From DATHZQ01 sp035458525 (GTDB lineage: Bacteria > Actinomycetota > Acidimicrobiia > Spongiisociales > UBA5794), in NCBI GenBank assembly GCA_035458525.1, contig DATHZQ010000067.1, forward strand, positions 1 to 64,000: DNA of 64,000 bases, written 5' to 3'. Every line of letters begins with the position of its first letter. Position 1 is the stretch's first letter. Shown in pieces: positions 41,653-50,529 of the stretch. Below the pieces are notes generated by a model. The model was not told where the DNA came from. It saw only the letters and a program-made list of their open reading frames with translations, and did no database searches. Made by a program: the position numbers and the translations under genes.

Positions 41653-42283
41653 CTATGTAGCGGTCCATCTGCGCTGCGTAGGCCTTGGCGTTGTCCTTGG
41701 CTTCCGGGAAACGCCGGCTCATTGCGATGGCCGCGAACTTCGCACCGCGGTAATAGGCAGTCAGAGCGGGGAACGGCATCGCCTTCGGACCGGGCTCTGC
41801 CTGCTGCGGCGGCGTGATGGTTTGGCTCGTCCCCGGCAGGCCGAGCGACCTCACCGCCTCGAGCACCGCATCTTCTTCCGGCCGCTCGGCGAAATCGAAC
41901 GACTGCTTGCGCCAAGCCTCATTGCCTTCCGGATCGATCACGACAGTGGTCGGGATGGCAATCTTCCGCGGATCCTTCGGATCTGCCACGCCGAACGGGG
42001 TGATCGCAAGGTCACGATCCGGATCGGACAAGATGGGGAACGGGAGCTTCAACTTCTCGACCATTGCGGCGTTGTGTTTCGGTTCGTCCACCACGATCGC
42101 GGCCACAATGGCACCGGCGGTGAGGAACTCGTGATGTCGGACTGCCACGCTGACCAGCTGGCCGTTGCAATACGCTCACCAGTCGCCGCGCAGAAACAGC
42201 AGAACGACAGCGGTGCCGCGATTGTCGCTCAGCGTCCACGGGGCGCCGCCCTGATCGAACAACGTGAAGTCCGGTGCAGTCAC
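41627..42283 (-). CDS. Peroxiredoxin-like redoxin, candidate selenoprotein (UGA at residue 36)
   Basis: Read through, this is a 218-residue thioredoxin-fold redoxin. It starts VTAPDFTLFDQGGAPWTLSD and continues AVVLLFLRGDW-U-AYCNGQLVSVAV, where U is a TGA at 42178-42176. Relatives have RGDWCPYC here, so the TGA takes the first Cys of the CxxC; Cys39 follows as UxxC. The frame stays coding on both sides (PFPILSDPDRDLA, IPTTVVIDPEG). A SECIS-like hairpin lies at 42141-42165. GTG 42283 is fixed by an in-frame TAG four codons upstream and TAGGTT exactly 6 bases before it. Without recoding, only 35 residues or a C-terminal piece without the active site would be made. Alternatives: a point-mutated gene or a base error. 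Confidence 0.75.
42141..42165 (-). other. Putative bacterial SECIS hairpin
   Basis: The apical loop GGUC starts 20 bases after the TGA. Upper stem GCT/AGC, a bulged G, stem GCCA/TGGC, a G-A mismatch, then AC/GT. The GGUC loop is the same as in the E. coli fdhF SECIS upper hairpin; there the bulge is on the 5' side, here on the 3' side. The structure is coding, as bacterial SECIS elements are. Confidence 0.6.
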
Positions 42284-42289
42284 GATGCC

Positions 42290-42295
42290 AACCTA
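42290..42295 (-). promoter_or_regulatory. -10-like box, redoxin gene
   Basis: TAGGTT, exactly 6 bases before GTG 42283. Its T-A-G is also the in-frame stop that bars any earlier start. Confidence 0.5.
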
Positions 42296-42327
42296 GTGGC
42301 TGGGCACCGAAATGGGCCCGCGAGCAC

Positions 42328-42333
42328 TAGGTT
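42328..42333 (+). promoter_or_regulatory. -10-like box, LOG-family gene
   Basis: TAGGTT, exactly 6 bases before ATG 42340; the mirror image of the redoxin promoter 33 bases away. Confidence 0.5.
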
Positions 42334-42339
42334 CTGGCC

Positions 42340-43401
42340 ATGCGCCGCTACCAACTGGGCGACGAGCTCGACCGCCGTTTGGCTGAACTCATCAGCGATG
42401 CCGTGGCTGAGGACGGACATCGCGAGCACGATCACGACGAAGACCTGATCGCCGAGCTGCTCGTCACCGGCATCAAGCTGCTGCGCGACGACACCGAGCG
42501 CGGTGACCTGAAACTGGTCAATACCGCACTCAAGGAGATGAGGTATTCCTTCCTCATCTTCTCGCGTTACCGGGACGTGCCGAAGGTCACGATCTACGGC
42601 TCGGCTCGCACTGCTCCCGAGGATCCGAACTACCTGATGGCGGCCGAGTTCGCCAACCGCATGGCTGACGAGCACCAATGGATGGTCATCACCGGGGCAG
42701 GGCCCGGCATCATGGAGGCCGGGAACAAGGGCGCCGGCACCGAGTACGGGTTCGGGGTGAACATCCGGCTTCCGTTCGAGGCGAACGCCAACGAGTACGT
42801 CCACGAGAGCCGGCTGATCAACTTCAAGTACTTCTTCACCCGCAAGCTCATGTTCGTCAAGGAATCGGATGCGTTTGCGATCTTTCCCGGCGGCTTCGGC
42901 ACGCAAGACGAGACGTTCGAGCTGTTGACCCTGATCCAGACCGGCAAGTCGGATCTGCACCCCATCGTCCTGATGGAGGCGAAGGGAACGGGCTACTGGG
43001 ACTCGTGGCTAGGACTCGTGGAAAGCCTGGAGCAGCAGGGCATGATCTCGCCCGCCGATCGCAACCTGTTCCACTTCACCACGGACGTCGATGACGCCTG
43101 TCGAGAGATCCGCCGGTTCTACAACAACTACCACTCACAGCGATACGTCGACGGCAAGCTCGTCCTACGCCTCAAGCACGAACCGTCCGATGACCTCGTC
43201 GCTCGCCTGAACGAGGAGTTTGTCGACCTGCTGGCGTCCGGCAGCATCGAGAAGACGGGCCCGACGGACCGCGAGATCGCCGACGACGACCACGTGGATC
43301 TGTACCGGTTGCGGCTGCATTTCAACCGGCGCGGCCTCGGCAGGCTGCGAGCAATGGTCGACCGGATCAACGCGGCGGCGGACCCGACGACGGCGGGCTG
43401 A
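42340..43401 (+). CDS. LOG-family protein (TIGR00730-type)
   Basis: 353 residues. The central Rossmann-like domain carries the family motif PGGFGTQDETFE and the nucleotide-loop ITGAGPGIMEAGNKGA. LOG proteins cleave nucleoside 5'-monophosphates to base and ribose phosphate (cytokinin-activating in plants and mycobacteria). This member has about 80 extra residues at each end, so it is of the long bacterial type and its substrate may differ. It is divergent from the redoxin gene. Confidence 0.9.
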   Translation: MRRYQLGDELDRRLAELISDAVAEDGHREHDHDEDLIAELLVTGIKLLRDDTERGDLKLVNTALKEMRYSFLIFSRYRDVPKVTIYGSARTAPEDPNYLMAAEFANRMADEHQWMVITGAGPGIMEAGNKGAGTEYGFGVNIRLPFEANANEYVHESRLINFKYFFTRKLMFVKESDAFAIFPGGFGTQDETFELLTLIQTGKSDLHPIVLMEAKGTGYWDSWLGLVESLEQQGMISPADRNLFHFTTDVDDACREIRRFYNNYHSQRYVDGKLVLRLKHEPSDDLVARLNEEFVDLLASGSIEKTGPTDREIADDDHVDLYRLRLHFNRRGLGRLRAMVDRINAAADPTTAG

Positions 43402-43463
43402 CCGACGTCCCAGGCGGCAGGCCGCGAAACCCTCACGCCGACTCGGAGTGCGTCGTGTGCCGG

Positions 43464-43469
43464 TAGAAT
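43464..43469 (+). promoter_or_regulatory. -10-like box, DinB/MDMPI gene
   Basis: TAGAAT, 9 bases before ATG 43479, a strong -10 with no room for a Shine-Dalgarno. Confidence 0.5.
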
Positions 43470-43478
43470 TGTCGTTCC

Positions 43479-44243
43479 ATGCGTGAGATCCTCTCAGACC
43501 TCGTAGCCGAACAGCAGTCCCTCGACCAGTTCCTCCAACGGATACGCGAGCGCGACTGGAAGCTCCCGACCCCTGCTCCTGGATGGTCGATTCACGACAC
43601 CGTCAGCCACCTTGCCTACACCGAGACGTTCGCCGCACAGGCGATCGAAATCGGGCAAGACTTCGTCGACGCGGAGAAGGTCACCGACATCGACGAGTGG
43701 ACCAACCGCGGCGTCCAACTCGGTCGCGACAAGCGCTACCAAGAAGTGATCGAGTGGTGGCGCAATGGTCGCGCCTCCGTCGTCGATGCGCTGTCCCGCA
43801 GGGAAGCCGGCGATCGCATACCGTGGGTCATCAACTCGGTCAGTGCCAAAGGCTTCGCAACGCTTCGACTCATGGAGACCTGGGCCCACGGCCTGGACAT
43901 TCGCGATGCGATGGAAGGCCGGCTCCCCGTCCCCGAGGACGAGGAAGAGGCCGAGATCGACTCGCCGCGTCTGCGCCACGTGACCTGGCTCGCCCATCGC
44001 ATGCTGCCTTACTCGTTCGAGCAGGCCGGTGAGGAATACCCGGCCGAAGGAATACGGGTGCAGGTCATGGGCCCGAAGTACGCCAGCTGGGTGTTCGGCC
44101 CCCGGGAGACCGATCAGGTCATCAAGGGTCACGCCGGAGAGTTCTGCCGTGTGGCAGTCCATCGCATGGACGCCGCAGACACCGGGCTCAAGGCGATCGG
44201 CGACTACGCCGAGACCGCGCTGCGCATCATGCGCGCCTATTGA
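43479..44243 (+). CDS. TIGR03084-type DinB/maleylpyruvate isomerase-like protein
   Basis: 254 residues. The N-terminal four-helix bundle has GWSIHDTVSHLAYTE and later LMETWAHGLDIRDAM, the metal-binding His positions of the mycothiol-dependent maleylpyruvate isomerase family. A C-terminal SCP-2-like segment follows. Family members use mycothiol as cofactor, fitting an actinobacterium. Reaction unknown. Its TGA overlaps the start of the btpA-like gene, so they form an operon. Confidence 0.87.
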   Translation: MREILSDLVAEQQSLDQFLQRIRERDWKLPTPAPGWSIHDTVSHLAYTETFAAQAIEIGQDFVDAEKVTDIDEWTNRGVQLGRDKRYQEVIEWWRNGRASVVDALSRREAGDRIPWVINSVSAKGFATLRLMETWAHGLDIRDAMEGRLPVPEDEEEAEIDSPRLRHVTWLAHRMLPYSFEQAGEEYPAEGIRVQVMGPKYASWVFGPRETDQVIKGHAGEFCRVAVHRMDAADTGLKAIGDYAETALRIMRAY

Positions 44244-45040
44244 GCGAACGGATGCCGCCACTCCCCCGCCTCATCGGGATGGTCCATCTCGGGCCGCTCC
44301 CCGGCGCCCCGCGGTTTGATGGTGACTTCGACACCGTCGTTGCCCGCGCCGTCTCGGACGCCGAAGTCCTCGCCGCGTCCGGCTTCGAGGGCATCGGTGT
44401 CGAAAACTTCGGCGACGCACCATTCTTCAGAGACGACGTGCCCAAGGTCACCATCGCCGCCATGACGAGAGCAATCGCGGAAGTCGCCAAGGCGGTCCGG
44501 TTGCCCGTCGGTGTGAACGTGCTCCGCAACGACGCGTGCGGCGCCCTCGCCATCGCCGCCGCTACGAGTGCTGCGTTCATTCGCGTCAACGTGCTGTCCG
44601 GTTCGATGTGGACCGACCAGGGCCTCATCATCGGCAAGGCCGCCGACGTCCTCCGACTGCGGAAGACGATCGCCCCCGACACCAAGATCCTCGCCGACGT
44701 CTTCGTCAAGCACGCCACGCCGCCGCCCGGTGCAACCCTGGAGCAGGCCGCCGAAGAACTCGCCGGACGAGGTCTGGCCGACGCGCTCATCGTGTCCGGT
44801 ACCGCCACCGGGAGACCACCGACCATCACGACGCTGCGAGACGCCCGCAATGCGGTCCCGGATGTGCCGCTCTATGTGGGCTCCGGTGCCTCTGCCGGCA
44901 ACGTCGCCCAGTTCCTTGCGGTCGCCGACGGCGTCATCGTCGGTACGACGCTGAAACTCGGCTCCCACACGACCAATCCGGTCGATCCGGAGCGGGCCAG
45001 AGCCTTCGCCGACGCCGGCCGACGCGCCCTCGCTTCGTAG
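44240..45040 (+). CDS. BtpA/SgcQ-family TIM-barrel protein
   Basis: 266 residues with the family N-terminus LIGMVHLGPLPGAPRF and the barrel phrases GFEGIGVENFGDAPF, LPVGVNVLRNDA, ALIVSGTATGRPP and VPLYVGSGASAGNV. BtpA was linked to photosystem I stability in cyanobacteria; SgcQ homologues are elsewhere putative aldolase/nucleosidase-type enzymes, so function is open. A TTG at 44240 overlaps the previous stop (TTGA); an ATG four codons later (44252) is the alternative. Confidence 0.9.
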   Translation: MSERMPPLPRLIGMVHLGPLPGAPRFDGDFDTVVARAVSDAEVLAASGFEGIGVENFGDAPFFRDDVPKVTIAAMTRAIAEVAKAVRLPVGVNVLRNDACGALAIAAATSAAFIRVNVLSGSMWTDQGLIIGKAADVLRLRKTIAPDTKILADVFVKHATPPPGATLEQAAEELAGRGLADALIVSGTATGRPPTITTLRDARNAVPDVPLYVGSGASAGNVAQFLAVADGVIVGTTLKLGSHTTNPVDPERARAFADAGRRALAS

Positions 45041-45096
45041 CGCGTCGCTGCCTCTGACGGCGGAAACGGTACCTCGGCGGCGGGTGACCCGAATTC

Positions 45097-45125
45097 GCAA
45101 CCCTCGATGATCTGTCGAGGGTTGC
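45097..45125. terminator. 11-bp hairpin after the btpA-like gene
   Basis: GCAACCCTCGA (45097-45107) pairs perfectly with TCGAGGGTTGC (45115-45125), loop 7 bases. It is well placed to end the btpA transcript, though no T run follows. Its arm sequence recurs before lhr. Confidence 0.5.
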
Positions 45126-45238
45126 TGCGCACCGGTGGACTCCGCCTCCTTCCGTGGTCGAGGTCGCCAACCCTTGCCGCACAGGCACTTATGTAACGGT
45201 GGCGCGTAAGATGATTTTGTCATTTGGCGCTCGCCTCG

Positions 45239-45264
45239 ACCCTCGAGTGAGGGTGATCGAGGGT
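45239..45264. promoter_or_regulatory. Second ACCCTCGA inverted repeat before lhr
   Basis: ACCCTCGA (45239-45246) and TCGAGGGT (45257-45264), 8-bp arms with a 10-base spacer, 78 bases before the lhr start. The same octamer makes the hairpin at 45097 and occurs once in the lhr start region (45352). The 302-base gap has no gene. Confidence 0.4.
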
Positions 45265-45330
45265 TTCGGGCTGGCCGTATCGACCTCGCGTCGACGCGAC
45301 GGCACCGCCGAATATGTCATCCCGGACCGG

Positions 45331-45336
45331 TAGCCT
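45331..45336 (+). promoter_or_regulatory. -10-like box, lhr
   Basis: TAGCCT, exactly 6 bases before GTG 45343; no Shine-Dalgarno, so a leaderless start is likely. Confidence 0.45.
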
Positions 45337-45342
45337 GCGGCT

Positions 45343-48300
45343 GTGCCCGTCACCCTCGATCGATTCACCGATGCGACCAGGACCTGGTTCGACGCATCCT
45401 TCGCCTCCCCCACTGCGGCCCAGGAGCGCGGATGGGACGCGATCGCCCGCGGTGACCACACATTGATCCACGCACCGACGGGCTCGGGCAAGACCCTGGC
45501 TGCGTTCCTGTGGGCCATCGACGGGCTCGCACGCGAGCCGGTACCCGACGAACGGAGCCGGTGCCGGGTGCTCTACGTGTCCCCGATGAAGGCGCTGGCC
45601 TACGACGTCGAACGCAACCTGCGGGCACCATTGACCGGCATCCAGAACGCAGCCGGACGGCTCGGGCTTCCGGCCCCGCGGATCACGACCGCCATGCGCA
45701 CCGGCGACACGCCGGGGTCTGAGCGGCAGGCCATGCTGCGGCATCCGCCCGACATCATGATCACTACCCCTGAGTCGCTCTATCTGATGCTCACGTCGCA
45801 AGCCCGCGAGATCCTGCGCCCGGTGCGAACCGTCATCGTTGACGAGATCCACTCGGTCGCCGGCACCAAGCGCGGCTCACACCTCAGCCTGACGCTGGAG
45901 CGCCTCACCGCGCTGACGGACACCGAGCCACAGCGCATCGGGCTGTCGGCGACGCAACGACCGCTCGAGGACATCGCGGCGTTCCTCGGCGGCGGCACGG
46001 CGGCAGGTGCGGATTGGCAGCCACGCCCGGTGACGATCGTGGATGCTCCGTGGGACAAGACACTGGATCTCGGCATCGTCGTACCCGTTGCCGACATGAC
46101 CCGACCGGAGGAGACGCCCCTCGAGGGCGTTGCCGATGACGATGGAGCGCGCCGTTCCATCTGGCCCGCGGTCTACCCACGCCTGCTGGAGCTGGTGCTC
46201 GCCAACCGCTCGACGCTCCTGTTCGTGAACTCCCGCAGCCTGGCTGAACGACTCGCTGCTGAACTGAATCGCCTCGCAGGCGAGGAGCTGGTTCAGTCGC
46301 ACCATGGCTCCGTGTCTCGAGAGCAGCGGCTGGAGATCGAGAACCGTCTCAAAGCCGGCGAGCTGCGCGGCGTCGTGGCAACGTCGACGTTGGAGCTCGG
46401 CATCGACATGGCGGCGATCGACCTCGTGGTCCTGGTCGAGTCGCCGTCGTCCGTGGCGCGTGGCCTGCAGCGCGTCGGTCGCGCCGGGCACCAGGTCGGC
46501 GCCCCGAGCGTGGCGCGGATCTTCCCCAAACATCGAGGCGATCTTCTCGAAACGGCCGTGGTCGTCGACCGGATGTTGCACGGCGCCATCGAAGCAACCC
46601 GTATCCCACAGAACCCGCTCGACGTGCTCGCCCAGCAGATCGTGGCCATCGTTGCGGTCGAGCCGACGACTGCCGACGAGCTGTACACGCTGGTCCGTCG
46701 CGCCGCGCCCTACGGCGAGCTCGCTCGCTCGGCGTTCGATGCCGTGCTCGACATGCTCGCTGGAAGATATCCGTCGGACGAGTTCGCCGAGCTGCGCCCA
46801 CGCATCATCTGGGATCGCATCGACGGCACCGTGGAAGCCAGGCGCAACGCCAAGCTGCTTGCAGTGACCAATCCGGGAACCATTCCCGACCGCGGTCTCT
46901 ACACGGTGACGCTGCCCGATGGTGGCAAGGTCGGCGAATTGGACGAGGAGATGGTCTACGAAAGCCGGCCTGGTGACGTCTTCGTGCTCGGGTCGACATC
47001 GTGGAAGATCGACGAGATCACCCACGACCGCGTCATCGTCCATCCCGCACCCGGCGAGTCGGCAGCCCGGATGCCGTTCTGGCACGGCGACACCCTCGGA
47101 CGGCCGCTCGAACTGGGAAGAGCCGTGGGGGCGTTCATCCGCAAGATCGGCGGAAAAGAGCCGGACGCAGCCCGCTCCACGCTGCGTGACGACTACCACC
47201 TCGATGCATGGGCCGCCGACAATCTCGCGGCGTTCATCGAAGAAGAGCGAGCGTTCACGGGCACGCTGCCGACCGATCGCACGATCGTGGTCGAGCGCTT
47301 CCGCGACGAGATCGGCGACTGGCGCATGGTGGTGCTTTCCCCGTTCGGGGCGCGGGTTCACGCTCCGTGGGCGTTGGCAGCACGCCATCTCCTTCGCACC
47401 CAGGTCGGTAGCGAGGTCGACGTGATGTGGTCGGACGACGGCATCGTGTTCCGATTCCCCGACGTGGACGAGCCACCGGACGCCGCAACCCTCATCCTCG
47501 ATCCGCAGGACGTCGACGAGTTGCTCCTCGAGGAGGTCGCCGACTCTGCGCTCTTCACGGCACGCTTCCGCGAGGCGGCCGCCCGGGCGTTGCTCCTCCC
47601 CCGCAGGCGGCCGGGGAGCCGCACCCCGCTGTGGCTGCAGCGGCGCCGCGCCGCCAGCCTGCTCGACATCGCAAAGCGCTTCGCCAGCTTCCCGATCGTG
47701 CTCGAGACCTACCGGGAGGTGCTGCAGGACCACTTCGACGTGCCTGCGTTGTCCGAGGTGCTCCGCGACGTGGCGGCCAGGAAAGTGCGGGTGCGTGAGG
47801 TAGAGCTCGCCGGACCGAGCCCGTTTGCGTCCTCGCTGATGTTCGACTTCATCGCTTCCTTCATGTACGAGTACGACGCACCCATCGCCGAGAAGCGAGC
47901 TGCCGCGCTGACGCTGGACCGCACGCTGCTCCGTGAGCTCCTCGGCGATCCACAGTTTCGCGACCTCCTCGACGCCGACGTCGTCGCCGCTGTGGAGACC
48001 GAGCTTCAGCGGCTCGCCCCAGAGCGCAGAATCGGCTCGGCCGATGCGCTCCACGACGCATTGCGCGACCTCGGCCCGCTCACCCACCATGGCATCGCGG
48101 CCCGCAGCGAGCCTGCGGCTGCCGTGGACGAATGGCTCGAGACGCTGCACGAGTCGCGCCGTATCGCCGAAGTCCGGCTTCACGGAGAGCCCCGGATCGC
48201 TGCCATCGAAGACCTGGCGCGACTGCGCGACGCACTCGGTGTGGCTCCCCCGCTGTGGACGCCCCCCTCTCTCTTGGAACCGCCCGAGGATCCGCTCGGG

Positions 48301-49737
48301 GACGTCGTAGGTCGCTTCGCCCGTACCCACGGACCGTTCGCCGCCGACGCCGCTGCGGCCGAACTGGGCCTGCCGCTTGCGGCCGTCAACGAGGTGCTGC
48401 AGCGCCTCGCTGGCGAAGGCCGTGTGTCTGCCGGTGCCTACCGGCCCGGCGGGGATGGTCAGGAATGGGTCGATTCGGACGTGCTGCGCCGTCTGCGGCG
48501 ACGTTCGTTGGCGGTGCTGCGCGCCGAGGTCGAAGCCGTCGATCCCGAGGTGCACGCCCGCTTCCTCCCCTTGTGGCACGGTGTCGGATCGGGTGCGGCG
48601 CATTCGGCGCGTTTGATGGAGGTCGTGCGTCAGATCCAGGGGACGGCGATTCCGGCGAGCATTCTCGAGCGTGACGTCTTGCGGCAGCGGCTCGCGTACC
48701 AACCGGGCATGCTCGACATGCTGCTCGCCTCTGGCGAGGTCGTGTGGATCGGGCGCGGACCCCTGGGCGCCTCCGACGGACGGGTTGCGCTCTACCTGCG
48801 TCACCAGGTGCCATTGTTGCATCAGCCGAGCCATGAAGACCCGCCACAGGGCGAGCTCCACGATCTCCTCCGCAGCCACCTGGAGCAACGCGGCGCCTCG
48901 TTCTTCAACGATCTCTACGTCGCCGCTGAAGGAGGACCGCAGGAGGCCGTCTTGGAGGCGCTGTGGGATCTCGTGTGGGCCGGCGAAGTGACCAACGACA
49001 CGCTTGCACCCCTCCGTGCATATGGCGCGATCAAGGGGAAACGGCGCTCCGGCCGGCCCGCCTTCCCGACGGCCGCTCCTCCCGCCGGCAGCGGCCGCTG
49101 GTACCTCGCTCGAGACCTCCTCGCCCCTGGGGAACCGATCGTGGGAGAACAACGCGCCAAGGCCGTCGCCGATCAGCTCTTGGAACGGCACGGCGTGGTG
49201 ACCCGCGATGCGGTGCTCGCCGAGAACATCCCCGGAGGCTTCTCCGGCCTCTATCCCGTGTTCGCGGCGATGGAGGATGCCGGGAGAGTGCGCCGCGGCT
49301 ACTTCATAGAGGGTCGCGGTGGTTCGCAGTTTGCACTGCCGGGCGCCGTCGACCGGCTGCGTACCGCTACCTCCCCGGAGGTCACCGTGCTGGCGGCTGC
49401 GGATCCCGCCAACGCGTACGGCGCTGCCTTGCCGTGGCCCGAACATCCCAGCGGACGCCTCGCACGGCGCGCCGGTGCCTATGTCCTGACCCACGACGGG
49501 GCCCTGATCGGGTTCCTGGAACGCGGCGGCCGCACACTGCTGACCTTCGACGCGGACTCCGCACTCCTCGCTACAGCGTTGGCTTCATTCGCCGATCGGA
49601 CCGGCACACGGCTCATCTTGGCGACGGTCGACGGCGCACCCGCCGCCTCCGGCCCGATGGCAGAGACGCTGCGCGCTGCTGGATTCACCCCCGGCTACCG
49701 CGGGCTGACGTACGGCTCCACTCGCCGCCGTGCCTGA
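45343..49737 (+). CDS. lhr: ATP-dependent helicase Lhr
   Basis: 1464 residues, a full-length Lhr superfamily-2 helicase. Motif I APTGSGKT (44-51), motif Ia VLYVSPMKALAYDVERNL, motif II VIVDEIHSVAGTKRGSHL (DEIH), motif III LSATQRP, motif V/VI region VATSTLELGIDMAAIDLV and VGRAGHQVG. The long C-terminal part contains the winged-helix and Lhr-specific domains. Lhr translocates 3'-5' on DNA and is linked to repair of alkylation or crosslink damage in mycobacteria. It overlaps the Nei-type glycosylase by 8 bases, a repair operon. Confidence 0.97.
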   Translation: MPVTLDRFTDATRTWFDASFASPTAAQERGWDAIARGDHTLIHAPTGSGKTLAAFLWAIDGLAREPVPDERSRCRVLYVSPMKALAYDVERNLRAPLTGIQNAAGRLGLPAPRITTAMRTGDTPGSERQAMLRHPPDIMITTPESLYLMLTSQAREILRPVRTVIVDEIHSVAGTKRGSHLSLTLERLTALTDTEPQRIGLSATQRPLEDIAAFLGGGTAAGADWQPRPVTIVDAPWDKTLDLGIVVPVADMTRPEETPLEGVADDDGARRSIWPAVYPRLLELVLANRSTLLFVNSRSLAERLAAELNRLAGEELVQSHHGSVSREQRLEIENRLKAGELRGVVATSTLELGIDMAAIDLVVLVESPSSVARGLQRVGRAGHQVGAPSVARIFPKHRGDLLETAVVVDRMLHGAIEATRIPQNPLDVLAQQIVAIVAVEPTTADELYTLVRRAAPYGELARSAFDAVLDMLAGRYPSDEFAELRPRIIWDRIDGTVEARRNAKLLAVTNPGTIPDRGLYTVTLPDGGKVGELDEEMVYESRPGDVFVLGSTSWKIDEITHDRVIVHPAPGESAARMPFWHGDTLGRPLELGRAVGAFIRKIGGKEPDAARSTLRDDYHLDAWAADNLAAFIEEERAFTGTLPTDRTIVVERFRDEIGDWRMVVLSPFGARVHAPWALAARHLLRTQVGSEVDVMWSDDGIVFRFPDVDEPPDAATLILDPQDVDELLLEEVADSALFTARFREAAARALLLPRRRPGSRTPLWLQRRRAASLLDIAKRFASFPIVLETYREVLQDHFDVPALSEVLRDVAARKVRVREVELAGPSPFASSLMFDFIASFMYEYDAPIAEKRAAALTLDRTLLRELLGDPQFRDLLDADVVAAVETELQRLAPERRIGSADALHDALRDLGPLTHHGIAARSEPAAAVDEWLETLHESRRIAEVRLHGEPRIAAIEDLARLRDALGVAPPLWTPPSLLEPPEDPLGDVVGRFARTHGPFAADAAAAELGLPLAAVNEVLQRLAGEGRVSAGAYRPGGDGQEWVDSDVLRRLRRRSLAVLRAEVEAVDPEVHARFLPLWHGVGSGAAHSARLMEVVRQIQGTAIPASILERDVLRQRLAYQPGMLDMLLASGEVVWIGRGPLGASDGRVALYLRHQVPLLHQPSHEDPPQGELHDLLRSHLEQRGASFFNDLYVAAEGGPQEAVLEALWDLVWAGEVTNDTLAPLRAYGAIKGKRRSGRPAFPTAAPPAGSGRWYLARDLLAPGEPIVGEQRAKAVADQLLERHGVVTRDAVLAENIPGGFSGLYPVFAAMEDAGRVRRGYFIEGRGGSQFALPGAVDRLRTATSPEVTVLAAADPANAYGAALPWPEHPSGRLARRAGAYVLTHDGALIGFLERGGRTLLTFDADSALLATALASFADRTGTRLILATVDGAPAASGPMAETLRAAGFTPGYRGLTYGSTRRRA

Positions 49738-50515
49738 GGGCGACACGCTGCATCGTGCGGCGATGCGGGTCAGTGCCGCCATCGGCGGACGCATCCTCAC
49801 CGATGTCCGCGGCGGCCATCCGGCGATCCGCGGCAATCGCCGCCGCCTGCTGGGAGCGACCGTGGAGGACGTGAGCGCCATTGGCAAGCACCTCGTCGTG
49901 CGGACGTCGGCGCAGTGGACGCTCCGCACCCATCTGGGTATGACCGGCTCGTGGCACACCTATCAGCGCGGCGAACCCTGGCGCATCACCCCCGGCAAGG
50001 CAAGAGTCGTGCTGGGCACCGATCACACCGTCGCCGTCTGTTTCGCCGCTCCCTACGTCGAGCTCGGCCGCACCGAGGATGTGATCTCCGGACTCGACCG
50101 CATCGGACCCGACCTGGCCCTCGAGAACCCACCGCTCGCGACGATCATCACCCGCACGGAGACCAGTCCGGCCGAGTCCATCGCTGATCTCCTCCTCGAC
50201 CAGCACGTCGCATCGGGAATCGGCAACGTCTACAAGAGTGAGGTCATGTACCTCGAACGCCAAGATCCGGCGCAACGAGCCGACACCGTACCCCGTGACC
50301 AGTTGGAGCGGCTCTACCGGCGAGCCAACCGCCTGCTCCTCGCCAATGTCGGGGACAGCCGCCGCACAACCACCGGCAACCGTGGCAGGGAACGCACGTG
50401 GGTCTACGGCCGCAACGGCCGGCCGTGCCGACGCTGCGGCTCGATCGTTCGGGCAACGACGCACGGTCCCCTCGATCGGGTCACGTATTGGTGCCCGTCT
50501 TGCCAGTCATCGTGA
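49730..50515 (+). CDS. Fpg/Nei-family DNA glycosylase (Nei2-like)
   Basis: Base-excision glycosylase/lyase, 261 residues. The mature N-terminus after Met is PEGDTLHRAA, with Pro1 nucleophile and Glu2. The PEGDTL form and length match actinobacterial Nei2. Helix-two-turn-helix with LLLDQHVASGIGNVYKSE; C-terminal zinc finger CRRCGS ... WCPSCQ. GTG 49730 lies inside the lhr end, so translation is coupled to lhr. Substrates are likely oxidised pyrimidines. Confidence 0.93.
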   Translation: MPEGDTLHRAAMRVSAAIGGRILTDVRGGHPAIRGNRRRLLGATVEDVSAIGKHLVVRTSAQWTLRTHLGMTGSWHTYQRGEPWRITPGKARVVLGTDHTVAVCFAAPYVELGRTEDVISGLDRIGPDLALENPPLATIITRTETSPAESIADLLLDQHVASGIGNVYKSEVMYLERQDPAQRADTVPRDQLERLYRRANRLLLANVGDSRRTTTGNRGRERTWVYGRNGRPCRRCGSIVRATTHGPLDRVTYWCPSCQSS

Positions 50516-50529
50516 CGGTGCACCCGCGC

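Noticed and set aside
41627..42148. Taking the redoxin as an ordinary gene starting at GTG 42148
   Set aside because: This omits the first strand and helix of the thioredoxin fold and the redox motif, while the upstream frame is clearly coding and ends in exactly the expected RGDW.
45877..49494. A 1205-codon minus-strand frame opposite lhr
   Set aside because: Antisense shadow of lhr, whose helicase motifs are all in the plus frame.
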